Assembly: GCF_003950315.1 (NCBI RefSeq) | Contig: NZ_NGJT01000005.1 | Span: 61,012-125,011, forward strand | Source: Vagococcus bubulae | GTDB lineage: Bacteria > Bacillota > Bacilli > Lactobacillales > Vagococcaceae | DNA: 64,000 nucleotides | Direction of reading: 5' to 3' | Shown: in pieces, positions 35,123 to 43,901 of the stretch | Position numbering within the stretch: position 1 is the stretch's first letter | How the letters are laid out: each line of letters opens with the position of its first letter | The notes under the pieces: model-generated | What the model saw: only the letters and a program-made list of their open reading frames with translations | Told to the model about the DNA's origin: nothing | Database searches by the model: none | Position numbers and translations under genes: made by a program

Positions 35123-35938
35123 CTATTTTAAGATTCCTAGCATTGATAACGCGATACCTAACACAATAAGCAATGCAATCAAACGGTATGTTGACCATTT
35201 GTATTTTCTGATTAATACATATACCCCTGCTGTAACTAAGACTGGTAAAAGGTTTGGTGCGATTTTATCAAATACTGTTTGAAGTGCCACCACTTGATCT
35301 TTACCTTCAACTTTTGTCACGTATTCCAATGCCAAATTAGCTTTAACAAATGATACGGATAGTCCTGAAATAACGGTCACGCCAATTGTTGTCGCAATTT
35401 TGGCGATACTTGCCATTTTTTCACTTAAAGTATCAATAACGTTAGTACCTAATTTATAGCCTAAGTAACCCATTAACATACGTAAACCAAATGTGATACC
35501 AAACATACACACGATAAAGAAGATAGGTCCTGCAATCAATCCATCTAATGCCATACCTGCTGCAATGGTCGAGAATAATGGGGCTAAACCAAATTGAGAT
35601 AATGAATCACCAATCCCTGATAAAGGTCCCATCAACGCAAATTTAATCGCACGCGTGTCTTCTTCGTTTTGTCCACTATCATACATCGCTAACTGCATAC
35701 TTGTAATAAATGGAACTAACTGAGGATTTGTATTGTAAAACTCTAAGTTAGAGATTGTCACATCTTTTAATTTTTCTTCGTCATCTTTGTAAATTTTTCT
35801 AAGAGAAGGGAAAAGAATATTTGCATACCCTGTTCCTTGATAATTTCCATAGTTAAATCCATTTTGTAACACGTATGAACGTAAACTCGCTTTAAAATAG
35901 TCTTTTTTAGTTAATACTGGTTGTTGGTTAGATGCCAT
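35123..35938 (-). CDS. PTS mannose-family EIID (glycosaminoglycan system)
   Basis: Membrane component, 271 residues. SYVLQNGFNYGNYQGTGYANIL, EFYNTNPQLVPFI and LMGPLSGIGDSLSQFGLAPL are EIID signatures. It overlaps the EIIC gene by 11 bp, so the two are coupled. With EIIC it would form the channel for unsaturated glycosaminoglycan disaccharides. Confidence 0.95.
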   Translation of the reverse strand: MASNQQPVLTKKDYFKASLRSYVLQNGFNYGNYQGTGYANILFPSLRKIYKDDEEKLKDVTISNLEFYNTNPQLVPFITSMQLAMYDSGQNEEDTRAIKFALMGPLSGIGDSLSQFGLAPLFSTIAAGMALDGLIAGPIFFIVCMFGITFGLRMLMGYLGYKLGTNVIDTLSEKMASIAKIATTIGVTVISGLSVSFVKANLALEYVTKVEGKDQVVALQTVFDKIAPNLLPVLVTAGVYVLIRKYKWSTYRLIALLIVLGIALSMLGILK

Positions 35939-36707
35939 CTTCGATTACCTCCTCTTGTTCTTCTGCTTGACCATTGCCTTTATTATAGAAGTTGTTTAAT
36001 GCTAAGATTGCTCCGGCAAATGCTAACCCAATAACTGGCATTGCTAAGTAAGAAATACACACATAGCCTAATAAAATAGCTGGAATGAATTCTTTTTTCA
36101 CCATAACGTTTAAAATCATGGCAAACCCAATAGCTGGTAGTAAACCTCCTGCAACAGATAACCCTGAAATAAGCGCTTGAGGAATAATATTAACAAACGC
36201 GCGTAATACTTCAATACTCATTGTCGCAACTAATCCAATAATAAAACCAAATACCCCAAATCCGATAAATGTTAAGTTTGATGTTAATTTAAATGATTTG
36301 TAATTTCCTTCTTGGATAGATTTTGTTGCCCAAGAAAGTGATCCAGCATTTAATGAATAAATAAATGTAATCACAAATTGAATCATTACAGCAAACGGGA
36401 ATGATAAAGACAATGCTGTTGGCACGTCCATCCCTGTGTCTTTTAAAGCAATTGCCATAATGGTTCCAACTACCCCTGGTCCAATTGGATTAGGCGGAAC
36501 AGTTCCTCCTGCTCCAACACCAAATCCCATAAAGGCTAATTCAGCTGTAGCTCCCATTAATAACCCTGTTTGAACATCACCTAAAATAAGTCCGACACCA
36601 AATGATAAAAAGATTGCGCGGTTAGTATAGATACCAATTAACTGACCGATTAAACAAAATGAAACAAATAACCCAACTAATAATGCCTGTACGAATGTTG
36701 CATCCAT
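35928..36707 (-). CDS. PTS mannose-family EIIC (glycosaminoglycan system)
   Basis: Membrane component, 259 residues, seven or eight hydrophobic segments, with GLILGDVQTGLLMGATAELAF and GAGGTVPPNPIGPGVVGTI. The C-terminus is acidic (EEQEEVIEDG). The start ATG follows GGAGG. Same operon as EIIB and EIID. Confidence 0.95.
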   Translation of the reverse strand: MDATFVQALLVGLFVSFCLIGQLIGIYTNRAIFLSFGVGLILGDVQTGLLMGATAELAFMGFGVGAGGTVPPNPIGPGVVGTIMAIALKDTGMDVPTALSLSFPFAVMIQFVITFIYSLNAGSLSWATKSIQEGNYKSFKLTSNLTFIGFGVFGFIIGLVATMSIEVLRAFVNIIPQALISGLSVAGGLLPAIGFAMILNVMVKKEFIPAILLGYVCISYLAMPVIGLAFAGAILALNNFYNKGNGQAEEQEEVIEDGI

Positions 36708-36725
36708 TTATTTTACCTCCAACGG

Positions 36726-37226
36726 TTAATTTTCTTCGACGTATTTGTTTAAATCTAAACCACCACCAGCGTCGCCGCCCATTGGTGTTGTTTGTGTATT
36801 GAACTGTACCCCATATTCATTGTGTAACGTTTTTAATGCTGCTAAATCCTCTTCACCAAGTGAAATGTAATTGGTTAATTGTTTTTTACCTTCTGCAAAG
36901 TGAATGTTCCCAACGTTTAATTCTTTTATTGGCACGCCTCCTTCAACTAAACGTAAAACATCTTTAGGATTTTTAGCTACTAGGAAAATCGATTGTTTAG
37001 GTGATGCTTTATGGATTTTGTCACATGTTTCTTCAATGCTGAAAAAACGCATCCCAATTGATTTTGAAATTAGTGATTTCATTAATGTTTGTTGAATACT
37101 GCTTGTTGATACCTCATCATTGGCTACAATTACTAAATTTGCTCCAAGTGAATTAATCCATAATTGCCCTTGTCCGTGAATCAAGCGTTCGTCGATTCGG
37201 ACCATTTTAATATTTGGTTCTGTCAT
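36726..37226 (-). CDS. PTS mannose-family EIIB (glycosaminoglycan system)
   Basis: Cytoplasmic phosphotransfer subunit, 166 residues, with His in MVRIDERLIHGQGQLWI, IVANDEVSTS, and VKELNVGNIH-like KELNVGNIHFAEG. It lies between the GH88 gene (12 bp gap) and EIIC, with a strong AGGAGG. It phosphorylates the incoming disaccharide. Confidence 0.95.
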   Translation of the reverse strand: MTEPNIKMVRIDERLIHGQGQLWINSLGANLVIVANDEVSTSSIQQTLMKSLISKSIGMRFFSIEETCDKIHKASPKQSIFLVAKNPKDVLRLVEGGVPIKELNVGNIHFAEGKKQLTNYISLGEEDLAALKTLHNEYGVQFNTQTTPMGGDAGGGLDLNKYVEEN

Positions 37227-37238
37227 TGTTTTTTCCTC

Positions 37239-38417
37239 CTACCAATATAATGTCCAGTCTTTATAAAAACGAAGAAGTGCTTCCATGTAGAAATAATCTC
37301 CCCAGATATTTGCTTCATCAACACCTTTTCCTGAGTGCCATGAGTAAACACCATGAGTTAATAAGCCATTTTCTTTCTCTAAATTAGTGTATGTGTAGTT
37401 CTTAATCAAACTGCCTAGCATAGCATGAGACGCGTAACGATACGTCATTGCCAATTCATCTGATTCTGGTAAATATTTCAACATCTCATTCATTCCACAT
37501 ACTGCAATCGCGCCAGATGATGAATCTCTTGATTGCCCACTACCATCAGTAAAGATTAAATCCCAATAAGGTACCAAATCCTCTGGCAAACGATTTAATA
37601 AATAGTTTGTAACAGCTTTAAAATCTTCTACAATGTAATCATTGTGTGTTTGATAATATTGAAGTGCCATACCATAAACAATCCACGCTTGTCCTCGTGC
37701 CCAACTGGAATCATCTGAATAACCTTGACGAGTCACGCCTTTTAATGGTTCACCAGTTTTAGGGTCGAAATAAAATGTATGGAAACTTGAGGCGTTTTCT
37801 CGAATCGCTGTTTTTAAAGTTGTTTGGTAATGTTTATCTGCAATCTCTGAATACGTCATATCACCTGTTTCTTCTGATGCCCAGTAAAGAAGAGGAATAT
37901 TTAACATACAGTCAACGATTAAACGGTAGTTATCTTCTGCTCCCAGCTCACCCCAAGCTTGAATGAATTCACCTTTTTCTTGGTATCTTGAAATGAGTTG
38001 GTCGGCTGCTAAAATGCCAGCTTTTTTAGCTTCTTCATTCCCTGTTAATTTGTATGCGCTCACACAAGAAGGGATATAAAGAAATCCTAAATCGTGATGG
38101 TCGACTTCTATTTTTTCTTCAATACGATGTAAAAAATCTGTGACATGTTTGTCAGCTAATTGACGGTATTTTTCATCACCAGTGTATTCATAAGCTAACC
38201 ATAACATTCCAGTCCAAAAGCCATTTGTCCATTCAATATTTTTCATTTTCTCGTAAAAGCCATTTTTAGTAGCAGGACTTGGATACGTTTCACCAAATTT
38301 TTTAATATTCTCATCTACTAAAGCCACTGCACGATCCAATGCATCGGTGATATCTTTTTTAGATAGTAATCCTGATCCATAATAACGTTGTGCATTTAAT
38401 AAATCTTCTTTTATCAT
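37239..38417 (-). CDS. ugl: Unsaturated glucuronyl hydrolase, GH88
   Basis: Cytoplasmic enzyme that removes delta-4,5 unsaturated uronic acid from phosphorylated or free glycosaminoglycan disaccharides. Catalytic aspartates in VDHHDLGFLY and YRLIVDCMLNIPLL; DDSSWARGQAWIVYG and the C-terminal HGVYSWHSGKGVDEANIWGDYF complete the family pattern. 392 residues from the ATG at 38417; a GTG two codons earlier is an alternative. It is first in the PTS operon, downstream of a sigma-54 promoter. It is clearly a paralogue of the gene at 18136, with the same ending (NxWGDYF) but diverged in between. Confidence 0.94.
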   Translation of the reverse strand: MIKEDLLNAQRYYGSGLLSKKDITDALDRAVALVDENIKKFGETYPSPATKNGFYEKMKNIEWTNGFWTGMLWLAYEYTGDEKYRQLADKHVTDFLHRIEEKIEVDHHDLGFLYIPSCVSAYKLTGNEEAKKAGILAADQLISRYQEKGEFIQAWGELGAEDNYRLIVDCMLNIPLLYWASEETGDMTYSEIADKHYQTTLKTAIRENASSFHTFYFDPKTGEPLKGVTRQGYSDDSSWARGQAWIVYGMALQYYQTHNDYIVEDFKAVTNYLLNRLPEDLVPYWDLIFTDGSGQSRDSSSGAIAVCGMNEMLKYLPESDELAMTYRYASHAMLGSLIKNYTYTNLEKENGLLTHGVYSWHSGKGVDEANIWGDYFYMEALLRFYKDWTLYW

Positions 38418-38453
38418 CGTCACTTCGCTCCTTTATTATTCTCACTTTATATT

Positions 38454-38471
38454 AAGCAAGTAACGTGCCAA
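38454..38471 (-). promoter_or_regulatory. Sigma-54 (-24/-12) promoter of the glycosaminoglycan PTS operon
   Basis: TTGGCAC, five bases, TTGCTT on the minus strand (-24 complement of 38465-38470, -12 complement of 38455-38459), a perfect fit to TGGCAC-N5-TTGCW. It is about 37 bp upstream of the first start codon and beside a sigma-54 activator gene. Confidence 0.92.
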
Positions 38472-38509
38472 CTTTCAAAATAACTATTTAACAAGCTTTT
38501 TATCACGAT

Positions 38510-38542
38510 AAATTGGATGTATAAACAAAAAAATTGGATGTA
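38510..38542. promoter_or_regulatory. Paired upstream activator sites
   Basis: AAATTGGATGTA occurs at 38510-38521 and 38531-38542, 21 bp apart (two helical turns) and 45-80 bp upstream of the sigma-54 promoter. The sequence is a good candidate for the LevR-type activator site. Confidence 0.65.
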
Positions 38543-38547
38543 CTTTA

Positions 38548-41304
38548 TTAAAAAGTAAATCCAATTAGATTTGCTTGAAATAATTGATGTAAGTAAGATA
38601 TTTCACCTAAATCAACTGATACATGATACACAGACTCAAATTTTTCCAAGCCTTGTTTTATCACATCAATAAAATAAGGATGCTCTTTCGTAAAGTCTGC
38701 TTCATCTAACAAGGTATTCTGTACATATTCTCTTGTAATCACTCGCTCAATCATACAACTAATGTGTATATACAAAGCCGTTTTTAAATTATTTGGTATT
38801 TTTATATCAAAAGCTTGCTCCCAATAGTCAATCATTTCTGATATTAATTCTATCGTCTTTTCAGGATTTAAAATACTTAACATAGTGACTAAATTTTCAA
38901 GAGATAAAGTTTTCATCACACCGTTATTTAAATGTTGAATATCATGTGGGCTTAAATAACTTTCAAAAATAGTGGATAAATACTTATATCCTTCTTCAGA
39001 CACGATATCATCAATCCCAATGTATTTAACGTTTTCTACCTGTGGATTTGCTGTCCCTAAAATACCAATAATTTCATATCGATTAAACATAGTTGTATTA
39101 GTCTTCATTTTTTTAAGATGGGCATAATCTGATAATACCAGCTGAATCGGTGTATTCTTAGGTAAATTTTCTGCAATAACTTCTTGAAGTTTTTTTGCTG
39201 TCCCCATACCTGATTGACAAGAAATAATTAACGCTGGTACTTTTTTCTTATCCGGCTGAAACATAGAATAAGTCGAATAATGCTGACTAGATGACTCTTT
39301 TCCTATCATTTCAATGTGTTCATTGTTCACAATTCTAAATCCCACATCTAATGCTAGTTGTGTCGATACATTATTGATAATCACAATAGATCCATCTACA
39401 CGATGTTCTAATGCTTCTTTTAAATCTTTTGTGTGACCAATATCAATCAGTATAATCGTGCCATTTGCTGTTTCATGAAGTGATAAATAGCGTTGTAGCT
39501 TCACAATAATCTCATTAAAACTGACATCTAATGACATATCAATGCCCTGATAAACTTTTTGTCCAATCATGGCATTGGTTGTTTCTGCTAAACTAGACGC
39601 TGTACTTTTACCATGACAAATGATGACACCGTTAATTTGTTCTTTATGCTTCAATCGTCTGTAATAGGTAAACACCATATTTAAAATCAAATAATCCCAT
39701 TCATTCAACTCAATATGACCAATATTGGACATTTCTTTAAACAAATACACAAATAAATCAACCGTATTCGTGACGTACTCTAGTTTTTCTTTAAACAATT
39801 GATTGTACTGTGTTGCTTTTTCTAGCTCGTAATCACTTTCAGATTCTCTAGCTAATAAGAGTTCAATAAATAATAATAAGATGTCGCGAGTTTCTGGTAG
39901 TACTTCGATTTGATGGGTTTCATACATCACACGACAAACCTCATCAATCATAGAAACCAATTTAATTTTTAACGGCTTATCAATCAATGACCGATTATTA
40001 ATTGATTTAAACTGTTCTTCTATTTTTTCAAATGACACATTAATCCAGTAATGAGAATTTAACTCTTCTCTCATATACTGTTTTCCGATACTATCTAATT
40101 CTTTATATAGCGTATCAAAAAATGTCGCCATAGAATGATAGCTTGGGTCAACAATTTGACCTGTTGGTGTGATTTTTATTTTTTCTTTTGGTGTAAAATC
40201 AATGTCTCGAAAAGCCTCTTTTTTCATTTTTTCTGGTAAATCACTAATTGACACAACCAAGTCTTCCCCTAACCCTTGGCGAACATAAGCATTCCCACAA
40301 ATATATCGAATCAAGTTCTGCAACTCACCGACATTTCCCATAAACTGATACGATAATAAAAAATGAAATAACGCCTCTTCAATCAGAACATCTTTTTTTA
40401 ATAACAAAGCTTCTTGCTTAAAAAAATGATAAAGAAATTGACGTTTTTCACGAATACCCCGACTTTCAAGTGATGGTACTTTAGCGACTATTGGGATACG
40501 TCTAGTAAAGGTATCAAGTAAATAATCATCTAACGATTCAGTTGTTGCAAACATCAGGCGAACATCTGCGTGTGACCATATTTCATTTTCCCCTACTGGT
40601 TTATACTTTCCTTCATCAATGAAATAAAATAACTTCTCTTGGTTTTCAGGTGTTAAACGATGAACTTCATCTATAAATAACACACCTTTGTCAGCTAATG
40701 CTAATAATCCCTTACTATCTACATCAGCCCCTGTAAAACTCCCTTTTTTATGACCAAATAGTTTTGATGATAACAATTCTGGATTATCTGCATACTCTGC
40801 ACAGTTAAATGTAATTAAAGGAGCCGTTTCTTCTAATAAATGAGTCTGTATGGCATAATCATAAAAACGCTTAACTAAATATGTTTTACCCGAACCAGTT
40901 GGCCCAGTTAACAGAAAAGGCATTCCTTTAGGTGGGTAGCTTAACGCAATCTTCCCTTGCTTAATCACATGATTTAAACTACTTTGATTTCCTATTAACT
41001 GATTAAACACATCTGCTTTATCTGAAATCAATTCTTCAAATGACTCATAAATAGATTTTGATAAGTCTTGATTTAAAAAATCCGTTACCAGTTGTTTGGG
41101 TAGATAATAAACAGGTTTCGTATTAATTTTTATTAACTCACCTTCTTTAAATAAATTATTTAAATGGTGATTGACAATATTGGTTTTCTTCCCTGTTTGT
41201 TCTGATATATAGTGAGTTGTCGCAAAAATACATGAATCTTCATTTAATTCTTCAACTGATTCAAATCCTTGTTCTAAAAGCAGTAAATAATTTACCTTAG
41301 TCAT
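38548..41304 (-). CDS. levR: LevR-family sigma-54 activator with PRD and PTS-like domains
   Basis: Enhancer-binding transcription activator of 918 residues. Order: N-terminal DNA-binding region (about 1-75), AAA+ domain with Walker A GPTGSGKT (134-141), sigma-54 loop GSFTGA (188-193) and Walker B LFIDEVHRL (209-217), PRD1 (about 430-545), an EIIA-Man-like domain (His near 562 in IICHGKS), an EIIB-like domain (Cys near 696 in ISCQSGMG), and PRD2 (about 800-915). PTS phosphorylation of these domains would couple activity to sugar flux. Its stop lies only 6 bp from the paired activator sites upstream of the sigma-54 promoter. The specific operon it controls is almost certainly the adjacent PTS. 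Confidence 0.93.
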   Translation of the reverse strand: MTKVNYLLLLEQGFESVEELNEDSCIFATTHYISEQTGKKTNIVNHHLNNLFKEGELIKINTKPVYYLPKQLVTDFLNQDLSKSIYESFEELISDKADVFNQLIGNQSSLNHVIKQGKIALSYPPKGMPFLLTGPTGSGKTYLVKRFYDYAIQTHLLEETAPLITFNCAEYADNPELLSSKLFGHKKGSFTGADVDSKGLLALADKGVLFIDEVHRLTPENQEKLFYFIDEGKYKPVGENEIWSHADVRLMFATTESLDDYLLDTFTRRIPIVAKVPSLESRGIREKRQFLYHFFKQEALLLKKDVLIEEALFHFLLSYQFMGNVGELQNLIRYICGNAYVRQGLGEDLVVSISDLPEKMKKEAFRDIDFTPKEKIKITPTGQIVDPSYHSMATFFDTLYKELDSIGKQYMREELNSHYWINVSFEKIEEQFKSINNRSLIDKPLKIKLVSMIDEVCRVMYETHQIEVLPETRDILLLFIELLLARESESDYELEKATQYNQLFKEKLEYVTNTVDLFVYLFKEMSNIGHIELNEWDYLILNMVFTYYRRLKHKEQINGVIICHGKSTASSLAETTNAMIGQKVYQGIDMSLDVSFNEIIVKLQRYLSLHETANGTIILIDIGHTKDLKEALEHRVDGSIVIINNVSTQLALDVGFRIVNNEHIEMIGKESSSQHYSTYSMFQPDKKKVPALIISCQSGMGTAKKLQEVIAENLPKNTPIQLVLSDYAHLKKMKTNTTMFNRYEIIGILGTANPQVENVKYIGIDDIVSEEGYKYLSTIFESYLSPHDIQHLNNGVMKTLSLENLVTMLSILNPEKTIELISEMIDYWEQAFDIKIPNNLKTALYIHISCMIERVITREYVQNTLLDEADFTKEHPYFIDVIKQGLEKFESVYHVSVDLGEISYLHQLFQANLIGFTF

Positions 41305-41334
41305 CTATATCATCCTATACTTTGTCATTCTAGT

Positions 41335-41370
41335 GAAAAATATCCACAAGAACTATTGTCTTGCGGATAT
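41335..41370 (-). terminator. Terminator of the kdg operon
   Basis: ATATCC-CAAGA and TCTTG-GGATAT pair with one internal mismatch, followed by T5 on the minus strand, after the gene ending at 41416. Confidence 0.75.
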
Positions 41371-41415
41371 GTCTTGGATAAAAGAATTATATGCTATCTT
41401 TACCCCATTTGTAAA

Positions 41416-42222
41416 TTATAAATCAAATTCTTGGCTATATTCTTTTCCAAACACCTCTATTTGAGTCAATGCTGGAAACGGTGAATCATCTTCATGTTTA
41501 ATTAAATCTTTCAAAGTAACTCGTGTTACGACTGTTGATGGTATATCAAAAAATTGACGTTCTAGTGAGTTAGTTGTTTCAAAGACATATTCATCTCCTG
41601 TTGAAAGTTCTAACGTTACATGAGTCCAATAACTATCATGTGGGTAATCCCCTCTTAATACTAGAGCGATTTTATCAATTAAGACTTCCCGAGAAAAATC
41701 AATGGTTATCTGTGCATCCGCACGCTGATTAATCCCCCATGATTGATAAGGATATGAACCATGATTTTCATTTGCCACAATCCCATCAATTGCATTTCTT
41801 GCAAAAAAAGTCGAATCATTTCGCGTTTCCACATTAGCAAACGCATGAGGGTATCCTTTTGAATCGTCCTTTTGATCGTGTGAATTTTTCGCTAAATTTC
41901 GATAAGCATTGATTTCATCTTCCGTTGGTAACCACGCTTTAACAAAATGCCTCGTTCCTTTAAATATATTTGGCGAGTAGGCTAAACCTAATTTTTCATC
42001 TAAAATCACGTCATAGTGCCAAGTTGTCCCATCGATATAAATTAAACTTGGTTCAATCGCTGCATCCATCTGAACCCAAACTAGTTGATTCGGTGCTGAT
42101 AAGGTTAATTCAAAATAATCGCCTAATTGATAGGGATAATTTTTAAACACCAAATAAGTTTCACCTTCTCTAGAGCGTTCTTGTTTTACAGTACCGTTAT
42201 TTTTTAATGCTAACGTTAACAT
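41416..42222 (-). CDS. Protein of unknown function with discoidin-like C-terminal domain
   Basis: 268 residues, no signal peptide or membrane segment, so cytoplasmic. The N-terminal half (about 1-105) is beta-rich with many aromatics and may bind sugar. The C-terminal part (about 125-262) has the pattern of a galactose-binding (F5/8 type C) beta-sandwich: ARNAIDGIVANENHGSYPYQSWGINQ, then a DKIALVLRGDYPHDSYWTHVTLEL segment. I do not recognise the full family. It is last in the kdg operon, 16 bp after kdgK, so it probably acts on or binds a uronate-pathway sugar. Enzymatic activity is unknown. Confidence 0.75.
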   Translation of the reverse strand: MLTLALKNNGTVKQERSREGETYLVFKNYPYQLGDYFELTLSAPNQLVWVQMDAAIEPSLIYIDGTTWHYDVILDEKLGLAYSPNIFKGTRHFVKAWLPTEDEINAYRNLAKNSHDQKDDSKGYPHAFANVETRNDSTFFARNAIDGIVANENHGSYPYQSWGINQRADAQITIDFSREVLIDKIALVLRGDYPHDSYWTHVTLELSTGDEYVFETTNSLERQFFDIPSTVVTRVTLKDLIKHEDDSPFPALTQIEVFGKEYSQEFDL

Positions 42223-42238
42223 TTAATCATCCTTTCAA

Positions 42239-43252
42239 TTAGCGGTTTATTTTACTTGAATCACTTTGAATAAAATTTTCTACTTCTTCCTCAGAAATAT
42301 ATAACGAATCTCCTGAGTAGGTATGTTTTAAAACAGACATCCCTGTCGCAAATTCAATACTGTGTTGATATTCATCTTTTGTCAGCAAACCATGCAACAA
42401 CCCTGCTGAGAAAGCATCTCCGCCACCAATTCTGTCAACAATATAAGGGACATGCATATTACGAGATTGATATAAGGTATTATCTATCCATAAATTTCCT
42501 TGTAAGTAATTCTCATCTGTTGAAACCACTTCTCTAGTTGTTGAGTAAATGACCGAGATATTAGGGTAAATTTCTTGCATTTTTTGACTATAATATGTCA
42601 GCTCATCAACTGTTGATGCTGTTTCTTCAAGAGGTGTAATACCTAATAAATTAATCGCATCTAGTTTCCCTGCAGAAAAAATATCAACATAAGGAAGTAA
42701 TTGCTTGTACACACTTGATGCCTTTTCTAAAGACCATAATTTAGCACGGTAGTTACTATCAAATGATACTCTTACGCCTGATTCTTTAGCTCGTTTCATT
42801 AAATCACATGTAATATCTACCAACTCGTCACTCAACGCTGGCGTAATCCCCGATACATGAAACAAGTCAACTCCTTCAAACAAAGTATCATCTTCCCACA
42901 ATGTTTGCGTTAATTCTGCTAAACTCGAGTGTTTCCTATCATACACAACACTTGTGGCACGTGGACCTGCGCCAACTTCAACAAAATAAGACCCTAATCG
43001 TTCACCTGAATAATAAACATCTGACGTTCTGACACCATATTTTCTAAAATGTTGTAAAGCGCCTTGTCCTAGTGGATTATTGGGAACAACAGACAAAAGT
43101 GACACATCATGAGATAACCCACTTAACCCAATACTAACGTTCGCTTCACTTCCACCATAATGGAAAAAAAGGCGTGAACTATCTTCTAAGTGCTGACCTT
43201 TCTCAGTTGAATAACGAATTAATATTTCACCTAATGTGACAACTTTTCCCAT
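42239..43252 (-). CDS. kdgK: 2-keto-3-deoxygluconate kinase
   Basis: PfkB-family kinase that phosphorylates 2-keto-3-deoxygluconate. N-terminal GEILIRYS, FHYGGSEANVSIGLSGLSHD, and the C-terminal catalytic motif DRIGGGDAFSAGLLHGL. 337 residues. It abuts kdgA with one base between, and both act on consecutive steps after KduI and KduD. Some relatives have dual sugar specificity, but the context is clear. Confidence 0.92.
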   Translation of the reverse strand: MGKVVTLGEILIRYSTEKGQHLEDSSRLFFHYGGSEANVSIGLSGLSHDVSLLSVVPNNPLGQGALQHFRKYGVRTSDVYYSGERLGSYFVEVGAGPRATSVVYDRKHSSLAELTQTLWEDDTLFEGVDLFHVSGITPALSDELVDITCDLMKRAKESGVRVSFDSNYRAKLWSLEKASSVYKQLLPYVDIFSAGKLDAINLLGITPLEETASTVDELTYYSQKMQEIYPNISVIYSTTREVVSTDENYLQGNLWIDNTLYQSRNMHVPYIVDRIGGGDAFSAGLLHGLLTKDEYQHSIEFATGMSVLKHTYSGDSLYISEEEVENFIQSDSSKINR

Positions 43253-43253
43253 A

Positions 43254-43901
43254 TTAGTTTCCTCTTATTTCATTCAATTTTTTCACGTAAACTCGTGCAT
43301 TTTCTGTCACGATATCATAATTATCTCCAGTTAAGCCTTTAGTCAAATTACTACCAATCCCTACAGCAAGTACACCATTATCAAACCATTCTTGCATGTT
43401 TTCTAAACTCACACCACCTGTTGGCATTAAATTCACGTGAGGTAATGGTCCTTTCACATCTTTAATAAAACGTGGACCGACAATATCTCCAGGAAATACT
43501 TTAATTATATCTACACCATGTGTTAATGCTGTGTTAATTTCTGTAATGGTCATGCAACCTGGTAAATAAGGCGTTTGATATAAATTACAAACTTTTGCTA
43601 CTTGTTCATCAAATGATGGACTCACGACAAAATCTGCACCTGATAAAATCGCTAACCTTGCTGTTGTAGCATCTAAAACTGTTCCCGCACCAATCACAAC
43701 TGAGTCATCCTCTTTATATTCACGTTTCAATTCTTCTATCACACCACTAGCATCAGGTGTGGTATAAGCTACTTCGATTGCTTTTATATCACCTTCAACT
43801 GTTGCTTTTGAGATGTTAATACCATCTTCTTTTGAATTACCTCGAATCACTGCCACTAAACCACATTGTTGTAATTTTGTTAACACTTGTACTTTTTTCA
43901 T
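43254..43901 (-). CDS. kdgA: 2-keto-3-deoxy-6-phosphogluconate aldolase
   Basis: Class I aldolase that cleaves KDPG to pyruvate and glyceraldehyde-3-phosphate, final step of uronate breakdown. Glu43 in AIEVAYTT and the Schiff-base Lys134 in IIKVFPGD are present, plus the GAGTVLDA and MPTGGVSLEN phosphate-binding loops. 215 residues. It overlaps the transporter gene by 4 bp. Confidence 0.95.
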   Translation of the reverse strand: MKKVQVLTKLQQCGLVAVIRGNSKEDGINISKATVEGDIKAIEVAYTTPDASGVIEELKREYKEDDSVVIGAGTVLDATTARLAILSGADFVVSPSFDEQVAKVCNLYQTPYLPGCMTITEINTALTHGVDIIKVFPGDIVGPRFIKDVKGPLPHVNLMPTGGVSLENMQEWFDNGVLAVGIGSNLTKGLTGDNYDIVTENARVYVKKLNEIRGN

